64,000 nt of DNA, from NCBI GenBank assembly GCA_033239525.1, contig BSYO01000004.1:25644037-25708036 (forward strand), written 5' to 3'. Under the pieces are notes generated by a model. That model was not told the DNA's origin. It saw only the letters and a program-made list of their open reading frames with translations, and made no database searches. The number at the start of each line of letters is the position of its first letter. The first letter of the stretch is position 1. The DNA comes from Nepenthes gracilis (lineage: Eukaryota; Streptophyta; Magnoliopsida; Caryophyllales; Nepenthaceae). Shown here piece after piece: positions 58,920-64,000 of this stretch. A program made the position numbers and the translations under genes.

Positions 58920-61130
58920 AAGCTCCATAGCCTGAAGCTTTAAGTGTCCTTTACTTCAAGAAAGCATGGAATATTGCTAGTGGGATTTTACTAATTCTAT
59001 TAAAGAGTTTTGTCCACTCCGGAGAGGGCAGCTTGTTGAACGGGTAGACACCACACACTACTAGCCTTACAATACTTACTGTTGTCCCCAATCCTACTAC
59101 TCTAGTAGACTTTAGGCCGATTTTGTTTGAATTTTATTTATAAGACTATTTCGAAAATAATTGCTATGAAACTCAGAGATGCCGTTCCATTTACTAGTAA
59201 TTATGATCATGGTGTTTTCATCGAATGAAGGAACATTTGTCATATCGTTTTGTGGACTCATGAACTCATTCAAGGATATGATAGAATTCAGGTGCCACCA
59301 AGGTTCATAATTAATATTGATCCTTATAGCATATGATTTTACAATGGTGCTTTTTTATGAGGTTATGAAGGAATTGGGTTTTACCAACTGGGTTTTCCCT
59401 TGTATGACTACATCATGATGTTCTGTTTTTCGCAGAATAAATGGCATTTTTCCAGGTTCGGTCTTAATCAAGGCTACCTGATATCTCCATCCTTGTTTGG
59501 TGTTTGTTTGGAGTGTGACACAATGTATGAATCAATGATTGTGACTCATCTTGTGCTCAATGGTTTAGTTTGATAAATTGATGAGGACCTCACTTGTAGG
59601 AAGTATAACCGGACTATGATGAGGCCCCTGAACAGTGAATAGGCAGAACCCAGGCACTGAACTGCCAAGGCATGGACCTTATGAGAGCTGAACTATGCTG
59701 ACAGCTGAACTACGAGAGGCCAGACATCCAAGTTTTAGCAATACCGACTCACCCACACCATACTGAACTATTGAGGACTGAGTTACCGAGTTAAGCAGGG
59801 CTGGACTAAGGCTCTATGGAAGACACAATGACCAAGAGCAGTAGAGTCGACCCACCCGCACTCTGCTGAACACAGCCGAGGAGCATGGAATCTCGGGTGT
59901 GAAGCTGTTGTAATTCTAGGCTGGAGGCATTGTTGTAATTTAATCTTTAGCCGTCATCTGAGTTAGCTTAGCTATGAGTACGTGTATAGGCAAACAGAGA
60001 GGAACTTTGGCCATTTATGAATTGTCCTTGAGATTTGACAGCTCTAAGTTCTTGGGATCCTTCTGGGTATTTGTTCGGCTCTTTTAGATTTTGCTATGGA
60101 AGTTGCTTAAACTAGCTTATGGTTAATTTTGTGACGCTATTTCAGATCTCTGTCTCTTCCTGGATTTCATTTTGGTTGTAACATATCATGTGAGTATTAT
60201 TCTTCTATTGGGGAGTTTGTTGTTTAAACCGTAGTTTTGAGTCACTTAGGGTTGATGAGTTGTGGCAAGATTTGGGTGTGTTACCAATTGATTTTGTCTT
60301 GATATTGGACCCTTGGAACGGGGTCCTTATCACAAATCTTATCTATGCAGATGACTTGCCTTTGGTTAGTGAAGCTGATGGCCTGACACTGTTTCTGTTA
60401 GGTTTATGGTGCAATCAGATCACTTCCTTTAGCTTTGGGATTCCATAAAGGCTACTGCTTGTTCGTATCTAACTGGTTTAAATAAAGACGTAAAACGCAA
60501 AACGATTGAACCACTGGGATATGATGAAGGTACCTTACCTGTGAGGTACCTGGTGTGACTTTGACATCCTAGAAACTGAAAGCCATTGAATGTAAGACGT
60601 TGGTAGTCTGAATTTCAGAAAAAGTTGGTCTATGTGCAAATTGATATTCATCATATGCAGGAAGATTGCAACTAGCAAAATCTGTTGATTTAGTATGTAG
60701 GTTTTACCGGATCTTTTTTTTTGTCCAATCAAAGTGTGTTATTAAGGAAGTTGAGAATGCTTGTCTAAGATGTTCGAGTATCAGCTGGAAAACGGAAATT
60801 TCTTGAAAATGAGTTTGCCTACCAGTGATAGAAGGGGATTAAAAACTTACAAGTATGAAATAAAGCTGTGTTAAGTTTGATCTTATGAGTGATAACTGGT
60901 TGGAGGATACCTTATGGGTCAGATGGGTTCGCGGAACTTAAGACGACAAAATTTCTAAGAGTCATACATAATTGCGGCTGGGTACTATGATTCTTAATGA
61001 AAGAGAAAAAGTCCAGGTTTTTTTCTTTCCTTTATTTTTTTGGTCAAGTAGAGAAGAATTCCAGGTTAGTCATGGAGAGTTCTTCTGCTTCGTGAGCTTG
61101 GAAACTTTCCGTATCCTTTTAGGGCTGCAT
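58920..61130 (+). mobile_element. L1-type LINE relic in BIO3-BIO1 intron 6
   Basis: The plus strand reads in L1 order: FKKAWNIASG (near 58960), VVPNPTTLVDFRPI (near 59080), FGLNQGYLISPSLFGVCLE (near 59460), then after an insert NLIYADDLPLVSEADG (near 60335), YLTCEVPGVTL (near 60535), SYAGRLQLAKSVD (near 60655) and DNWLEDTLWVRWVRG (near 60890). YADD is the catalytic box. Many stops and shifts. The endonuclease is missing, so it is 5'-truncated. Confidence 0.75.
59600..60200. mobile_element. LTR-like insertion splitting the L1 relic
   Basis: The L1 reading stops at 'THLVLNG' and resumes some 750 bp later at 'NLIYADD', where the family has only a short linker. The extra DNA is more GC-rich, with repeated 'TGAACTGCC', 'GCTGAACTA' words and a GTGTATAGG box near 59980. 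This suits a solo LTR (copia-like). Exact ends not found. Confidence 0.4.
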
Positions 61131-61134
61131 ATAA

Positions 61135-64000
61135 TGTAACGGGGACAAAGGAGGTTGGTGACCCGGACTTGGTCCTCGGCGGCCACTTGAATCCGACCAT
61201 GCGGAAAAACATTAAGTCTCAAATTATCATCATATTGTAACCATAAATGATAAATATAAATAGTATTATCTAGAAATCCTCATACATCAAAATCTTGGGG
61301 AAAAAAACATAGCCCCAAATATTTAAATAGAATAAAATAAAATAACGAAATATATATCTAGAGTATAAAATAAAAATATCCTGTCCAGTTAAGCTCTAAA
61401 AATCTCTAATGTCCTTAATTCTATCCAATCCTAGAGTCATCATTCTCTAACCTGCCACTCTGAAAGAAAGAAATAGTAAAAGTAAGTCAAAATCTCATAA
61501 ATAATTCTGACTAATGTTAATAACAGTAGAAATATCAAACTATTAAGGGAACTCGTTTGTCAAAATAAGCTCCAATAATATGCAATATATATAAAATAAT
61601 AGTCATTCCTGGATAATCAATAAATGGCATCAATAATAACTTAATAGTAGTATGAATAAGCAATAAGCATAATGTCAACGATGAAATAATATCCTGAAGA
61701 ATATCCATTGGGTCCCAACAAACCCTAATCAATGTGCTGATGCCTTAAAATATCCGTTATAATGTATTTCCTTGAATTTTTGGGAAATCTAACTTAATAT
61801 GAGGTTATAATAATATAAAATTCCATGTGGATCTTATCCTATCCTTGTGAGCTAAGGTCGTGTATTTAAGTCCCCTACAGTTGGGCATGTATTGCAAGGT
61901 TACTTGGCATTCATGGTATCTTTCTTACCTCTACAGTTATTCCAGAGATTATACCCATAATATAATATACTAATGAAATCTATGATACCCCTCACCAATA
62001 ACATTCCTGATATTATTTTTTACGATGGTTATAAGTTTATAAGTATTTTACCACAAAAATTAATCAATCTCTACCATGAGATATGGGATAAGTATTGGAA
62101 AAATATATACTACACTAAGGTGCCATAGACTCCCATTTACCTAGGTGCCTTAATATGTTCATACGCTTGCATTTACTTAACCATCAAGTGTTAGAAACAT
62201 ACTCGATTCCAAAGGAACGCTAAGGAAATCATGAATATCGAGGAATAATATCTTCACCTAAGTATTCTACATAATCGCCTCTCACTAAGGTCACAAAATC
62301 TTGTATCTACTAAGTTTAGTCTTAAAATATTTCTTTTTTTGTATCCTTAATCACATAGTAAAGTAGTAAGCTACTAAAAAGTTAAAATTTTCCCTAGTCC
62401 AAACAATACCACACGACTGCTAAGGGAACCCCTAAACTTTTTGTTCTGACTTCTTATTTTTCTAAGCCAAACTATAAAAATCCATAAGATTTTCTCCCAA
62501 ATCATTTTATAACCATAATTACTATGTATTTAATCCTCTATCTTATCCCTAAGGATATGGTCACATACCATGATATCCTTTATCAATTCTCTATCTTTTC
62601 TAGCATATCATTTAACATGCATCACGGAAATCACATGGAAACAACTTAGCACACTAAGCATACTACAATTTAGATACGTACTTGAGTCATCCACTAGGCA
62701 CATGGCCTACTTGAGAAGAGCAAGTGAACATTATTTCCTCTTATCTTCTATTATCAACTTGGTGCAAGTATGAATTATAAAATTATATATCCAAGCCTCC
62801 GACCCTTTTCTTACAAATCCTTCCACTAAGGTTTTCAACATACTACTTTATTATTTTGATTTACATTATCATGCATCTAAGGAAAATTATAAAGTACCAT
62901 AATGCTTCCTTAACCATTCCTAATATTAGACTTGAAATTCTAAATCCAATGGTTATAATGATCATACTACTAGAATCGAAACGAGGCATTGGATTTCAAT
63001 CCTTGAGATGCCACTTTTCAACCAACATTCTTAATTTCCTTTTTTAAATCACAGTTGGCCATTTAAATGCTCCTCCTTGGCCATGACATATATAAGTGTA
63101 GAATATGGATTTCAATAAGAAAATCAAGGTTTACTTGATAGAAAATTGAGAGAAGATTATGGAAGGCTACAAGATTACTTGCCTCAGGATGGAATGCTCC
63201 TTACTTTCCTCTTTCTTTCTTCTCTCTACTGTTCCTTTGCTCTTGGAGACACAACTGCCTTTCTCTATTTGGAAGCCAAGAAAACCATGGAAAGAAGGTT
63301 AGGCTTTTTAAGGGTCTAATTTATAGAGGGAAGGGGGTTGCATCTAGGTGGATATTCCTCCCCTCATACTCAGGAAATTAGGCTGATTTTTTCTCCCTTA
63401 CATGGCAGCTGAAACCATCTCTCATTAACAGCCACTAATAAACTTCCTTGTGCATTTACTCCCCTACATTTGGCCACTTGCTTCTAGCATTTGAGCCAAA
63501 CATCCCCTAAAAACTAGAATTCTAGTAGTTAGCTTCCTTCTCTATTGTCCCTCATTAGCTTACTTGGGAAATATCCTAATCTAAATCTCTTCGTCAACAA
63601 CCAAGCAACTTCCTCTATCCCATTCATGTGGCTGAGTCTCCCTACTTTTAGCTAGGTAATTGATAAGATTTTTAACTCCCAAAATTTGTGCTAACCACTT
63701 AACAACTATCCTAATATTGCTCATCAACAAGTGGGACGACTAACTTGGCCATTTATTATGGTCTTCCTACAATTTCTGTAGAAAAGGAAAGATGGATAAT
63801 GCCTTCCTTAATTGTAGCAACCAACTCCTTAACAGTAGCTAACCCTTACCCAGAGTTGTTCATGAAATCTTGACTCCAACAAATTGCCACAATTATTTGG
63901 TTCTGGCCATGAAGTCCATGGCTGAATTCATCATTTTAGGATCTCCAACCAACATGATTTTAATCACTGAAGTTATAGCCAATCAACTACTAAAGTGAAG
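61135..64000 (-). mobile_element. Long LTR-like block, minus-strand, runs off the window
   Basis: TGTAACGGGGACAAAGG at 61135 is a TG-type LTR edge directly after the L1 relic. The block has no coding motifs. A TATAAATT box on the minus strand (63318-63325) lies in an LTR-like promoter setting, so minus-strand orientation is inferred. The length (over 2.8 kb) fits long plant gypsy LTRs. It lies within intron 6 if the biotin gene continues to the right. Confidence 0.4.

Noticed and set aside
1..64000. CRISPR arrays, operons, bacterial promoters
   Set aside because: The window is plant nuclear DNA; no regularly spaced repeats with unique spacers occur.

Overview
The window is plant nuclear DNA, most likely from an angiosperm. 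It is AT-rich and repeat-dense, its genes have several GT-AG introns, and its relics belong to plant Ty3/gypsy, RTE and L1 lineages. Three protein-coding genes can be supported. I cannot assign the species.

Left part (1-6.6 kb): a decayed chromovirus with a large internal deletion, then an LTR-like AT/CT-rich stretch (2.64-3.23 kb). Immediately after it come the exons of a small chloroplast-type protein with one LHC-like helix (3661-6614, plus strand, 5' end uncertain).

6.6-15.6 kb: intergenic DNA, then a complete three-exon SMAX1-type gene on the minus strand (9794-14498, 1035 codons). It encodes a karrikin/KAI2-pathway repressor with an EAR motif and a changed degron loop.

15.6-26.1 kb: about 10 kb without a supported gene, holding AT-rich foldback elements, microsatellites and one GC-richer repeat-like island.

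26.1-33 kb: a Tat-lineage Ty3/gypsy element with 5' LTR, primer-binding site, gag, protease, RT-RNase H, second (archaeal-type) RNase H and integrase. Many stops and lost catalytic residues disable it, and I find no 3' LTR. 33-39.2 kb is AT-rich, repeat-derived DNA.

39.2-64 kb: the 5' two-thirds of a BIO3-BIO1 gene (plus strand), which encodes a fused dethiobiotin synthetase and DAPA aminotransferase of mitochondrial biotin synthesis. Six exons (516 codons) are visible, and the gene runs off the right edge. Its introns are swollen by transposons: a Harbinger-like MITE, two RTE LINEs in opposite orientation, a GATATC-rich terminal-inverted-repeat family, an L1 LINE split by an LTR-like insert, and a long LTR-like block at the right end.

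The three genes serve unrelated processes (chloroplast membrane, KAI2-pathway signalling, biotin synthesis), as is normal for plant neighbours. The unusual content is in the mobile DNA. The clearest points are a natural filled/empty-site pair, an in-frame RT-to-integrase deletion junction, and stop codons that fit cytosine deamination.
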